From Streptosporangium becharense (lineage in GTDB: Bacteria; Actinomycetota; Actinomycetes; Streptosporangiales; Streptosporangiaceae), in contig NZ_JACHMP010000001.1 in assembly GCF_014204985.1 (NCBI RefSeq), positions 62,001 to 126,000 of the forward strand: a stretch of DNA of 64,000 nucleotides, read 5' to 3'. Below the pieces are notes generated by a model. The model ran no database searches and had not been told where the DNA came from. It saw only the letters and a list, made by a program, of their open reading frames with translations. Within the stretch, counting starts at the first letter, position 1. Every line of letters begins with the position of its first letter. The translations under genes and the position numbers were made by a program. Positions 52,726 to 61,026 of this stretch are shown piece after piece.

Positions 52726-53143
52726 GCAGGGCCCACGGCCGGCCTGCTGTACGGGGCGGACTTGCGTGAAGGGGCCGCCGCGGCCGCCTACCAGGCGATG
52801 GTCGGCGGGTGGGAGCGCTGGAGCGCGCAGGCCGTCCGCGACGACGTCGACGGCGCCCCGGACCGGGCACGGGTCGACCCGCCGCCGCCCCGGGCCGAGG
52901 TCGCGGTAATGAGGGCCGGCGCCCTGCGGGCAGCCTGGCCGCCGCCCGCCAGGAGCTCGTGGCCGTGCGCGGGGAGGTCACGCTGCGCGGGCTCGGGGCT
53001 GAGGAACTGGCGGACAGCCGTTATCGATGAGAATGATCTTGTTGGGCAACCCAGGGCAGAAGTGGGATACGGGGTATCGGGTTGGGTCGGACCGGGGCGC
53101 CCTGCCGTGATTGCTCACGGTGGGTTTCCCTGGCCCGCCCGCC
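52726..53143. other. unassigned sequence, including the 3' end of the group II intron
   Basis: 52726-53050: short frames only (AGLLYGADLREGAAAAAYQA ... in one), no family recognised, and it is not the expected Tn3 transposase C-terminus. Beyond ~53060 lie domain VI and the 3' boundary of the intron. Confidence 0.4.
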
Positions 53144-53179
53144 GCACCCGGCGTGCGCGTCTCCACGCACCGGGCGCTC
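53144..53179 (-). ncRNA. group II intron domain V
   Basis: Minus strand GAGCGCCCGGTGCGT, loop, ACGCGCACGCCGGGTGC: a ~34-nt hairpin with an AGC near the 5' strand, an internal bulge and a GGAGAC-type tip, 20 nt after the maturase stop as expected. Confidence 0.6.
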
Positions 53180-53198
53180 CACGTGCCTTGCCCGTCGG

Positions 53199-54602
53199 TC
53201 AGCTGTCAGCAGCTGCCGGGTCCGGGGTCCATGGGGTCGCGATGTTGCCGCCGCGATAGCGGTAGCGCTTCACCGAGACGCTGGATGCGCCGGTAAAGGC
53301 GACGCCCTGGTGAGCGATCCTCCAGCCTCGATCGCAGAAGCGACGTCGGAACTCGACCATGCCGAGCCGGGCCTTGCCCGCGTATTTGCGACGAATCCAG
53401 CGCATCAACCGCCCCCAGGTGAAGGCATCGATAGCGCCGAAGATCGCCTTAGATACTCCGTGCCGGAAGTAGTTCGCCCATCCGCGTAGCATCCGGTTCA
53501 AGCTGAGAATCAGCTCGGCCAGATCCTGATTGCGGGTTGACCTGTGGGTCTTCGCCAACACCTTGTCCTTGACCGCCTGAACGGCCTTCTTGGACGGTTT
53601 GGTGTAGACGTAGTACTTCGAGGTCCCTCGTTTCCGCAGGCGGCGGATGTGGTGCCCGAGGAAGTCGAAGCCCTCGTCGATGTGGACTACGCGGGTCTTG
53701 TCCGGTGCCAGTCGCAACCCCAGTGGGGCGAGCACACTGGCCACCTCTCCACGCAGTTCTTCGGCATGGTGCCGGTCACCCGACACCATCAGGACGAAGT
53801 CATCAGCGAATCTGATGAGCCTCCAGTTGCCCTGGCCTCGGGTTCTGCGCCGGTTCCGCTGTCGCCAGGTGCTCGTCTCCTGCTGCCATTGCCGGGCGAA
53901 GTGCTCGTCCAGCGCCGTCAGGGCGATGTTGGCCAGCAGCGGGGATAAAATCCCGCCTTGCGGGGTGCCGGTCCAGGTCTCCTCCCGAGTTCCGTCAGTC
54001 GTCATGACCCCGGACTTTAGGAACGCCTTCACCAGCGCGTTCACGCGCTTGTCCTTGATCCTCGCCCGCAGGCGGTCCATCAGCGCCGTGTGGTCGATTT
54101 CGTCGAAACACGCCGTGATGTCAGCCTCCAGAACCCAGTGATAGTTGATGGGTTCGGAGGCCAAATGGTGGATCTCGGCTATCGCATCATGCGCGCGCCG
54201 GTTGGGGCGAAACCCATACGAGCACGGCAGAAACTCCGCCTCGAAGATGGGTTCGAGAACCGACTTGAGGCTGGCCTGAACCACCCGGTCAGCGACGGTA
54301 GGAATCCCGAGCTTGCGTAACTTTCCGCTTGCTTTGGGGATCATCACCTGCCGCACCTCTACCGGCGTGAACTCGCCTGACTTCAGCGAGTCGCGGATCT
54401 GGTCCAGGAACGCCTCGACTCCAATCCAGGTCTCGATCTGAACCACCGTGGCCCGATCGATCCCCGGAGTCCGCGCACCGACGTTGCTGGACACGCGCTC
54501 CCACGCGTGCATCAAGAACGCCGGGTCGTAGACGAGGTTGAACAGGTCACCGAACCGGCGGCCGAGGTCATCGGTCGCCCAACGGTGCAACTTGGTCTGC
54601 AT
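53199..54602 (-). CDS. ltrA: group II intron reverse transcriptase/maturase
   Basis: 467 residues. RT blocks: PGIDRATVVQIETWIGVEAF, IPKASGKLRKLGIPTVADRV, LPCSYGFRPNRRAHDAIAEI, VLEADITACFDEIDHTALMD, TPQGGILSPLLANIALTALD and the catalytic FADD box in RLIRFADDFVLMVSGDR (~263-275). Thumb/X domain: DFLGHHIRRLR and SLNRMLRGWANYFRHGVSKA. The C-terminus resembles the group II maturase-specific domain; no HNH endonuclease is seen. It promotes splicing and reverse-splicing mobility. Confidence 0.92.
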   Translation of the reverse strand: MQTKLHRWATDDLGRRFGDLFNLVYDPAFLMHAWERVSSNVGARTPGIDRATVVQIETWIGVEAFLDQIRDSLKSGEFTPVEVRQVMIPKASGKLRKLGIPTVADRVVQASLKSVLEPIFEAEFLPCSYGFRPNRRAHDAIAEIHHLASEPINYHWVLEADITACFDEIDHTALMDRLRARIKDKRVNALVKAFLKSGVMTTDGTREETWTGTPQGGILSPLLANIALTALDEHFARQWQQETSTWRQRNRRRTRGQGNWRLIRFADDFVLMVSGDRHHAEELRGEVASVLAPLGLRLAPDKTRVVHIDEGFDFLGHHIRRLRKRGTSKYYVYTKPSKKAVQAVKDKVLAKTHRSTRNQDLAELILSLNRMLRGWANYFRHGVSKAIFGAIDAFTWGRLMRWIRRKYAGKARLGMVEFRRRFCDRGWRIAHQGVAFTGASSVSVKRYRYRGGNIATPWTPDPAAADS

Positions 54603-55278
54603 CCTCCGTACCGCACGCTCGGCTGACCACGGGTCGGGTCAGGCGCTGGCACCGGTGTTCACCGGTGCGTCTTCGGACATTGCCGTCCCTTCGTTGTCTG
54701 GCTCGCTGCCGCCCTTCCCCAGGTGGCTGGCTCTCCCGGCCTCGGAGTACTACGGCGGCTCCGTCCCATCCGTCTGTTCGGCCGACGCCGGGCCTATCCC
54801 AGGTCGGCGCCTCTGGAGGAGGTGTGACCGGGAGTGATCACGGATGGTTCCCACGTTCACTGCTGTCCGATCGACGGGTTAGGCACCCGGCTCTGCCCCT
54901 GCGGCATCGCCACGGCTACGCCGTAGTCCTTCACCGTGGCCTCCGGGCCCAGGCTCTTAAGACCCGACCCGAAGTTCCCCGCTCCGTGATGAGGGAGTGG
55001 GTACGCACCGCCATCCAGCCCATATCCACCGGGTTGGAGCTGGCAGACACGTCAAGAGGCGTAACGACACCGGTTCCTCGCGTATACCTTCCCGTCTCGC
55101 TCACCGCGCCCGGCCCATCCGGTAGTGCTGGGCCGACGCGACTTTGTCGAGGCTGCTCCCACCCTCCCCGGCGGCTCCCGGCTCAGGCTGCCTCCAGCTT
55201 CACCTCGCCGCTACGACGGGGATGAGATGGACGGTCTTTCACCTCCATTCGGAACAGCAGCGCCTCGTGGCGCACTAA

Positions 55279-56171
55279 CAACTCCTAACAGAATGATCAG
55301 CGGGTGAGGCGTCGCCAGCAGATGATCGATGCGGCCGGCGTCATGAAGGCCTCGTGCATGTCGTCGCGGATCTCCCAGCGGATGCGCAGGCGGCGGAACC
55401 AGTGCAGCAGCGCGATCGTCTGCTCGATCACCCAGCGATGCACGCCGAGCCCGGAACCGTGCGGGGTTCCCCGGCGGGCGATGACGGGCTTCACACCCTT
55501 GGCCCAGACCAAGCGGCGGTACTTGTCGTGGTCGTAACCGCGGTCGGCGTACAGCGTCTTCGGTCGTTGCCGGGGCCGCCCGCGTCGGCCCCGGACCGGT
55601 GGGATGCCCTTGAGCAGCGGCATGAGCTGGGTGACGTCATTGCGGTTGCCGCCGGTCAGGCCGATCGCGAGGGGGATGCCGTTGCCGTCGGCGATCACAT
55701 GGTGTTTGGAGCCCGTCTTTCCCCGGTCGACCGGGCTCGGCCCCGTTTTGGGCCGCCCTTGAGCGCCCGGACGTGAGAGCTGTCGATCACCGCCTTGGAC
55801 CAGTCGAGCTTGTCGGCGGCGTGCAGTTCGGCCAGGAGGAGCTGGTGCAGTCGTTCCCACACGCCGGCGTGATGCCAGTCGCGCAGGCGCCGCCGGCAGG
55901 TCATTCCCGAGCCGAAGCCCAGTTCCTGGGGCAGGAACTCCCACGGGATCGCGGTGTAGAGCACGAACAGGATGCCGCACAGGGCCTTGCGGTCGTCCAG
56001 CCGCTTACGACCGGGGTAGCGCTGCCGTCGCTCCGTCTTCGGCAGCAGCGGCTCGATCCGTTCCCACAAGCCGTCCGAGACGATCCACGGAGGCTGCTCA
56101 CCCTTCCTCACGCGCAGATCAACGACCGTCCAGACGGACGGATACGGCCAAGGTCATTTTGTTAGGAGTTG
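55279..56171 (-). mobile_element. IS5-family element (complete)
   Basis: 893 bp. Ends CAACTCCTAACAGAATGA and TCATTTTGTTAGGAGTTG (one mismatch in 18). 3-bp target duplication TAA at 55276-55278 and 56172-56174, as expected for IS427-group IS5 elements. It stands 3 bp from the 5' end of the group II intron. Confidence 0.85.
55297..56111 (-). CDS. IS5-family transposase (two overlapping frames)
   Basis: Frame 1 (56111-55695): WIVSDGLWERIEPLLPKTER, LCGILFVLYTAIPWEFLPQE, MTCRRRLRDWHHAGVWERLH, KAVIDSSHVRALKGG. Frame 2 (to 55297): GSKHHVIADGNGIPLAIGLT, TLYADRGYDHDKYRRLVWAK, VHRWVIEQTIALLHWFRRLR. The catalytic DSS, ADRGYD and E fall in both frames, so a frameshift near 55740 (GGGG/CCCC runs) is needed to make the full ~270-residue enzyme, as in IS427-type IS5. 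Confidence 0.88.
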
Positions 56172-56225
56172 TAAGACTTGTGCAACCAGGTACACGCGAT
56201 TGAGTCCGCCCAGGTCAGTGGCGTT

Positions 56226-57158
56226 CTACTGATCGGTGGGGAGGCGTCCGACGGCGTCTTCGAGGTCGGCGTGGGCGGGCAGGGTGCAGCGGCGGGTGGT
56301 GTCCAGGCGGGCGTGACCGAGAAGTTCGGCGACGACGACGATGTCGACGCCCGCGCGCAGCAGGTTGGTGGCGAGGGTGTGCCGCAGGATGTAGGCGAAC
56401 AGGGCAACAGCGCCTGCTTCGTCGAGGATGTCGGCGTCGGTGGCGAGTTCGTCGATGAGCTGATCGACGGCCCTGGTGGTGAGACGCCCACCGCGGCGGT
56501 TGAGGAGCAGCGCGGGGTTGTCGGCCGCGCCGGGCCAGGATGCGCGCTCGGTGCGCCACTCGGCGACCGAGGCCCGGGCGGTGCCGTCCAACAGCGGGAT
56601 CTCGCGTGAGGTCTCGCCTTTGCCGGAGCGGACGATGACCTTGCCCTTGCGCGCGGAAAGGGGGACATCGTCGTCGTCCAGGGCGACAAGTTCGGCGATC
56701 CGGACGTCGGAGTAGAACAGCAGCCGGCCGATGGCGCGGTCGCGGGCGAGGGGGCGTCGTTCGACGGCGCGCAGATACCGCTTCTGCTGGCGGGCACCCA
56801 GGGCGCGGGGCGCGAGCTTGGGGGCATCGTCGCGGCGGACGATCGCGGGGCCGAGCCCGAGCTGGGCGAAGAAGTGGTCCAGGGCGGTGAGGTGGGCGTT
56901 CACGGTGTTCGATGCCCAGTGCAGGACGGTCTTCATGTGGGTCTTGTAATCGCGGACGGCGAAGTCACGGTCGTGAGCGTCGGTGAGCGGGTCGCCGTCC
57001 AGGCTGCTGCCATCCAGCCAGGCGAGGAAGGTCCGCACGCGGGAGTCGTAGGCGCGGCGGGTGTCGCTGTCCAGCGGGGCCCGTTCGAGGGCCGCGGCGT
57101 AGGCGGCGTGGACGGTGGCGTACGTCTGCGGTACCGCTTGGTACTGCCCCCCCCACAT
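56226..57158 (-). CDS. tyrosine recombinase lacking the nucleophile
   Basis: 310 residues from ATG 57158. Core-binding domain ~20-105 (RAYDSRVRTFLAWLDGSSLD, HLTALDHFFAQLG), catalytic domain ~130-305. Box I Arg is present (FYSDVRIAELVALD, though GLR has become DVR), Lys region VIVRSGKGETSREIPLL, box II YILRHTLATNLLRAG (usually HVLRH) and GH in VVAELLGHARLDTT. The catalytic Tyr position reads RRCTLPA instead of RRYTLPT. Probably inactive in strand cleavage. It lies beside the WD40 cassette and an 11-bp repeat pair. Confidence 0.85.
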   Translation of the reverse strand: MWGGQYQAVPQTYATVHAAYAAALERAPLDSDTRRAYDSRVRTFLAWLDGSSLDGDPLTDAHDRDFAVRDYKTHMKTVLHWASNTVNAHLTALDHFFAQLGLGPAIVRRDDAPKLAPRALGARQQKRYLRAVERRPLARDRAIGRLLFYSDVRIAELVALDDDDVPLSARKGKVIVRSGKGETSREIPLLDGTARASVAEWRTERASWPGAADNPALLLNRRGGRLTTRAVDQLIDELATDADILDEAGAVALFAYILRHTLATNLLRAGVDIVVVAELLGHARLDTTRRCTLPAHADLEDAVGRLPTDQ

Positions 57159-57168
57159 GCCCCTCGCA

Positions 57169-57224
57169 ATATCAGAAGTGTTTTCCCGGAGCTAAAGGTA
57201 GCCCCGGACCGCGATATCAGAAGT
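57169..57224. repeat. paired ATATCAGAAGT repeats
   Basis: ATATCAGAAGT at 57169-57179 and 57214-57224, direct, 45 bp apart, just upstream of the recombinase start and 34 bp before the left inverted repeat. They may be recombinase-binding sites. Confidence 0.5.
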
Positions 57225-57257
57225 AGCAAGATCGACCTCGAACCCGAGTGGAGGGGG

Positions 57258-57360
57258 TCCCGGACTGGCGGCAAATCCAACGGATGTGGGCCTGACCTGT
57301 ATTGATAGAGCTTGGCCCGTCGTTTCGCGGTCATGTTTCCCAAAGAGTCTCCGCAGGTCA
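57258..57360 (+). repeat. 103-bp inverted repeat, left copy
   Basis: Starts TCCCGGACTGGCGG and ends GTCTCCGCAGGTCA. Matches the reverse complement of 59645-59747 at 93 of 103 positions with no gaps. It lies 106 bp upstream of the WD40 start codon. Confidence 0.88.
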
Positions 57361-57466
57361 GCGGCAACATCGTTGGATTCACCGCGATTACTACGGGGAC
57401 TTCTATCACCGTCGGCCCGGCACTCGGTGCTCGGCCAGTGGACCACCCGTGATACCTATGGCCACC

Positions 57467-59587
57467 ATGTCTAGATCTACCGTTATGCCCCATGTCGGAG
57501 AGGCCGCACTGCACAGGTTGCGGATACGGCTGCAGGAGCTGTATCGGCACGCGGCATGCGTTGCCGAACTCACCGGTCACGGCGACGAGGAGATTCATGC
57601 GGTGGCGTTCCATCCCGATGGTCACCTGCTGGCCAGCGCGGGCGGGGACGGGACGGTGCGGTTGTGGGAGACCGCCACCGGACAGCCCGCCGGTGACCTC
57701 CTCACCGGCCACGACGGTTTCGTTTACGACGTGGCGTTCCATCCCGATGGTCACCTGCTGGCCAGTGCTGGGGAGGACGGGACGGTGCGGTTGTGGGAGA
57801 CCGCCACCGGACAGCCCGCCGGTGACCTCCTCACCGGCCACGACGGTTCTGTCTACGACGTGGCGTTCCATCCCGATGGTCACCTGCTGGCCAGTGCTGG
57901 GGAGGACGGGACGGTGCGGTTGTGGGAGAGCGCCACTGGGCAACCCGCCGGTGACCTCCTCACCGGCCACGACGGCGACCGCGTCCGTGCGATGGCGTTC
58001 CACCCCGGCGGGCGTCTCCTCGCCCTTGTCCACGACCAGAGCGTGCAGTTGCGGGACCTGGCGACCAGGCAGTCCGTTCTCACCATCTCCGCCAACAACG
58101 TCCGCGAGATCGTCTTTCACCCCGACGGCCACCTGCTGGCCGTCAGTCTCTTCTACAGGAAGCCGACTCAGCTGTTGTACAGCACCACCGGACAACCCGC
58201 CGGCGACCTCTTCAACGACCTTCCCCACACGATGAGGGCCTTCTCCCCCGACGGGCGTCTCCTCGCCTTCGCCGACGACGAGGTCGTGCGGTTGCTGGAC
58301 CTGGCGACCGGTCAGTCCGTTCTCACCGTCTTCACCGGCCACGTCGACGAGATCGCCTTCCACCCCGACGGCCACCTGCTGGCCGTCGCCATCGACTCCA
58401 CTCAACGCGACGAAGCCTCGGCAGGCGGCGGCCCGGTCGTGCGGCTGTGGGACCTGAACATCGGGCACCTCGGTGCGGGGGGCACCGCCGGCTGTACCTT
58501 CGCGCTCGAGGTGTTGCGCTGCCGCGAACTACCCCCCTGGGAGCAGGTGGCGTTCGTCGTTGAGGAACTCGGCGGCGAGGTGGCGCAGATCCGGCCGTTG
58601 TGGGAGGCCGCCCATGCCGAGTGGGTCAGCGGACACCTCGGGCTCATCAACGCGGTGGCGTTCCACCCCCACGGCCACCTGCTGGCCAGCACCGGCAACG
58701 ACGGGACGGTGCGGTTGTGGGAGACCACCACCGGACAACCCGTTGGTGACCCCCTTACCGGTCACGACGGCCCCGTCTACGGCGTGGCGTTCCACCCTGA
58801 GGGTCACCTGCTGGCCAGCAGCGGTAAGGACGGGACGGTGCGGTTGTGGGAGACCAGCACCGGACAACCCGTCGGCGATCCCCTCACCGGCCACGGCCAG
58901 TACGTCTGGACGGTGACCTTCAGTGCTGACGGTCACCTGCTGGCCAGCGCCGGTGACGACGGGACGGTGCGGTTGTGGGAGGCCGCCACCGGACGGTACG
59001 CCGGTGAAGCCGTCAACGCTTCCGGGGACCGCCCGCACAATGTGTATTCCATGGCGCTCCACCCCGACGGACGTCTGCTGGCCACGACCGACTACAAAGA
59101 CGACCACGGTTCCCTGCTGCAGTGGTGGGACGCCACCACCGGGGAGCCCGTCGGTGAAGCCCACGAATTCAACACCAAAGGCATACCGGGGCTGGCGTTC
59201 CACCCCGACGGGCACCTGCTGGCGATCGGTGGCGGGTGGGAGGTGCAGCTGTGGGACCCGGCCACCCGGCTGCCTACCGGTGAGCCCATCGCGCACCGCG
59301 GCCGCATCCAGGCGATCGCGTTCCACCCCGGTGGGCGCCTGCTGGCCAGCGCCTGCCTGTTCGACCCGGAGAAACCGTCGCTGGTGCAGCTGTGGGACCT
59401 CACCAGCAGGGAGGCCGTCGGTGAGCTCCTCACCGGTCATCACGGCCGGGTGGTGGGGCTTGCCTTCCACCCCGACGGCCACCTGCTGGCCACCACCGAC
59501 GGCCTCCTGACGGACACCGGCGAGGGGATGAGCCGGTCACGTCCCGCGCTGCTTCCCCTTTCCGAGTCCATCCGCGCCGGAAGATGA
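57467..59587 (+). CDS. 14-repeat WD40 beta-propeller protein
   Basis: 706 residues from ATG 57467 (ATG 57458 and 57485 are alternatives; none has a Shine-Dalgarno). Fourteen WD repeats are countable: seven in ~40-330, a ~45-residue helical linker (LPPWEQVAFVVEELGGEVAQ), then seven more in ~385-690, so two seven-bladed propellers. Units follow GHdg-VAFHPDGHLLASAGEDGTVRLWE. Repeats 1-3 are nearly identical at DNA level with a 126-bp period. No other domain, signal or membrane segment. Enclosed by the 103-bp inverted repeats. Protein-protein scaffold; partner unknown. Confidence 0.9.
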   Translation: MSRSTVMPHVGEAALHRLRIRLQELYRHAACVAELTGHGDEEIHAVAFHPDGHLLASAGGDGTVRLWETATGQPAGDLLTGHDGFVYDVAFHPDGHLLASAGEDGTVRLWETATGQPAGDLLTGHDGSVYDVAFHPDGHLLASAGEDGTVRLWESATGQPAGDLLTGHDGDRVRAMAFHPGGRLLALVHDQSVQLRDLATRQSVLTISANNVREIVFHPDGHLLAVSLFYRKPTQLLYSTTGQPAGDLFNDLPHTMRAFSPDGRLLAFADDEVVRLLDLATGQSVLTVFTGHVDEIAFHPDGHLLAVAIDSTQRDEASAGGGPVVRLWDLNIGHLGAGGTAGCTFALEVLRCRELPPWEQVAFVVEELGGEVAQIRPLWEAAHAEWVSGHLGLINAVAFHPHGHLLASTGNDGTVRLWETTTGQPVGDPLTGHDGPVYGVAFHPEGHLLASSGKDGTVRLWETSTGQPVGDPLTGHGQYVWTVTFSADGHLLASAGDDGTVRLWEAATGRYAGEAVNASGDRPHNVYSMALHPDGRLLATTDYKDDHGSLLQWWDATTGEPVGEAHEFNTKGIPGLAFHPDGHLLAIGGGWEVQLWDPATRLPTGEPIAHRGRIQAIAFHPGGRLLASACLFDPEKPSLVQLWDLTSREAVGELLTGHHGRVVGLAFHPDGHLLATTDGLLTDTGEGMSRSRPALLPLSESIRAGR

Positions 59588-59644
59588 CGCTCGGCCAAGA
59601 CGAGCGCCGACAGCCCAGTCGCCTGTGCGCACCTGCCCGGCGAG

Positions 59645-59747
59645 TGACCTGCGGAGACTCTTTGGGAAACATGATCGCTGAACGACGGGACCAGCTCTAT
59701 CGATGCAGGTCAGACCCACACCCGTTGGATTTTCCGCCAGTCCGGGA
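59645..59747 (-). repeat. 103-bp inverted repeat, right copy
   Basis: Reverse complement of the left copy with 10 substitutions and no indels. It starts 58 bp after the WD40 stop. Confidence 0.88.
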
Positions 59748-59817
59748 TCCCTGGAGATCGCAGTGTCAGCGACCTCACGGCCGCTTTTTCGAAGCGCCGG
59801 ACACGATGTCATCGATG

Positions 59818-59847
59818 TGACGACATATTCGTCGTCAACATGACGAC
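59818..59847. promoter_or_regulatory. TGACGAC dyad operator
   Basis: TGACGAC-ATATTC-GTCGTCA (59818-59837) followed by a third half-site TGACGAC (59841-59847). It lies 14 bp before the GTG of the HSP18-regulator-like gene, whose product may bind it. Confidence 0.55.
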
Positions 59848-59860
59848 GTGGAGGTGTCTT

Positions 59861-60290
59861 GTGCGTCCCGCTTATGACCTGACCTGACCCGCACGAGGTC
59901 GCGCGCTGGATCGAAGATCACGGTAGCGATGAGGGCGAGGCCCGTCATGCTCGGTTCCGTCCGCCCGGGGCCGAGCACATCTGGGCCGACTACCTGGCCT
60001 CGCTGGCCCAGTTCGTCCCTCGGCCAGGCCGAGTCGAGGAGCTGACCGCCGATGAGGCGTTGGCCGCGCTGACCCTGACCCGGGCGGTGCGGGCCTGGAC
60101 CACCAGCATCGAGCCGGACCTCATCGAGGCGGCCCGAGCGGCCCGAGCGGCCGGAGCCACCTGGGACGCCCTGGCCCCGTACCTGGGAGTGGCCGACCGG
60201 CGCGCGGTCCAACGCCGCTATGCCCGCCTCGCCACCCCAACGCGCCGGACTGGGCGTCTGGTGACGACTTCACCGCCGTCGCCGAGCTGA
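59861..60290 (+). pseudogene. HSP18-transcriptional-regulator-like gene, frameshifted
   Basis: GTG 59861 follows GGAGG; it reads VRPAYDLT and meets TGA. In the +1 frame the protein continues DPHEVARWIEDHG, VEELTADEALAALTLTRAVR, IEPDLIEAARAARAAGATWD, LAPYLGVADRRAVQRRYARL, an HTH-like end seen in proteins annotated as HSP18 transcriptional regulators. An extra T in the TGACCTGACC repeat explains the break. A real lesion, or a sequencing error in a short repeat. Confidence 0.55.
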
Positions 60291-60379
60291 TGGCCGTGCA
60301 CGGCTACGCCCGCCAGCCCGACACCGGCGACGGCGTCGTGCGGTGGGCCAGCACCCGCACCGACCTGGGGTCCCCGTAG

Positions 60380-60614
60380 TACTCCGCCGGCGACAACTTC
60401 GGCGAAGCCGTCTCGATCCTCGACGTCACCAGCGACGGCAAGGCCGAGGTCATCGTCGGCACCCCCGGCAAGTACGAGGGCCGCGGCATGCTCGCCATCC
60501 TGCGCGGCACCGCCACCGGCGTCTCCCCCGCCACCACCGCGCAGGTCGTCTACGGCCTCGACGTCTCCATGGGCACGCGCGGGGGGCCACTTCGGCTCCC
60601 ACCTGCTGCGTTGA
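60380..60614 (+). pseudogene. FG-GAP repeat protein, C-terminal fragment
   Basis: After a TAG at 60377 the frame reads SAGDNFGEAVSILDVTSDGK, AEVIVGTPGKYEGRGMLAIL, GVSPATTAQVV: an integrin-like FG-GAP repeat with the D-x-D-x-D calcium loop partly kept (DVTSDGKAEV). A 1-bp loss near 60592 separates the natural ending HFGSHLLR-stop. Such proteins are normally secreted. Confidence 0.6.
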
Positions 60615-60635
60615 CCGCCGGACCTTGGTTTCAGC

Positions 60636-60662
60636 GACGGCCGCGCCATTGGCGCGGCCGTC
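60636..60662 (+). terminator. stem-loop after the FG-GAP fragment
   Basis: GACGGCCGCGCC-ATT-GGCGCGGCCGTC, exact 12-bp arms, 22 bp after the TGA. Confidence 0.65.
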
Positions 60663-60720
60663 CCGCACTGGGCGGCATCCGGCCGGGCGTGCGGCCCTGA
60701 CGGCCGGTCCCGGTCGGCGC

Positions 60721-60834
60721 CGCTGAGATCATCTATCCGGTGAAGGCGATGGTGACAGCGGCACGGTGGCAAAGGTCTCCCATCCGTACATCTGCCGGTC
60801 CCGCCCCAGCACGATCAACTCCGCGCTGCGTATC
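60721..60834 (-). repeat. 114-bp segment repeated at 47921-48034 (copy 2)
   Basis: See copy 1. On the minus strand it encodes RSAELIVLGRDRQMYGWETF and ends at a TAG inside the repeat. Both copies lie next to transposon debris. Confidence 0.6.
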
Positions 60835-60915
60835 TGAGCTATCGCAGGAACAGGCCTCCGGGGAGGGTCGGTGCGGATCTTGGCGGTAGGGCTGAAGCGG
60901 TGATGATCTACTGGG

Positions 60916-61026
60916 TCAGCGGGTCGGCCACAACTTCACGCTGTTGTCGTTGCTGGCGGTGGCGAGGGTTTCGCCGTCCGGGCTGAAGGTCACCGAGGAG
61001 ACATCGTTGGTGTGGCGGGTGAGCAC
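60916..61026 (-). pseudogene. C-terminal WD40 repeat of a second WD40 gene
   Basis: 35 residues and a stop: LTRHTNDVSSVTFSPDGETL, ATASNDNSVKLWPTR, one complete WD repeat. Its wording (SPDGETLATASNDN) differs from the HPDGHLLAS style of the 57-59 kb gene, so it comes from a different protein. It is fused upstream to an IS5 transposase remnant. Confidence 0.7.

Larger units (their letters stand above)
53090..55275 (-). mobile_element. group II intron with encoded maturase
   Basis: Begins at 55275 with GTGCGCC (the GUGYG 5' end), holds a reverse transcriptase/maturase gene in domain IV, and a domain V-like hairpin at 53144-53179. About 670 nt of domains I-III precede the ORF (54603-55275). The exact 3' end, near 53050-53110, could not be fixed by eye. 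Confidence 0.75.

Noticed and set aside
57458-57475. GCCACCATG followed by overlapping XbaI/BglII-like sequence at the WD40 start, as in a cloning vector
   Set aside because: A short coincidental match; flanking sequence is normal actinobacterial DNA with matching codon use and there is no other vector sequence.
57600-57960. Regular 126-bp repeats, considered as a CRISPR array or tandem satellite
   Set aside because: They are in-frame WD40 repeats of an open reading frame, and the period is far too long for CRISPR.
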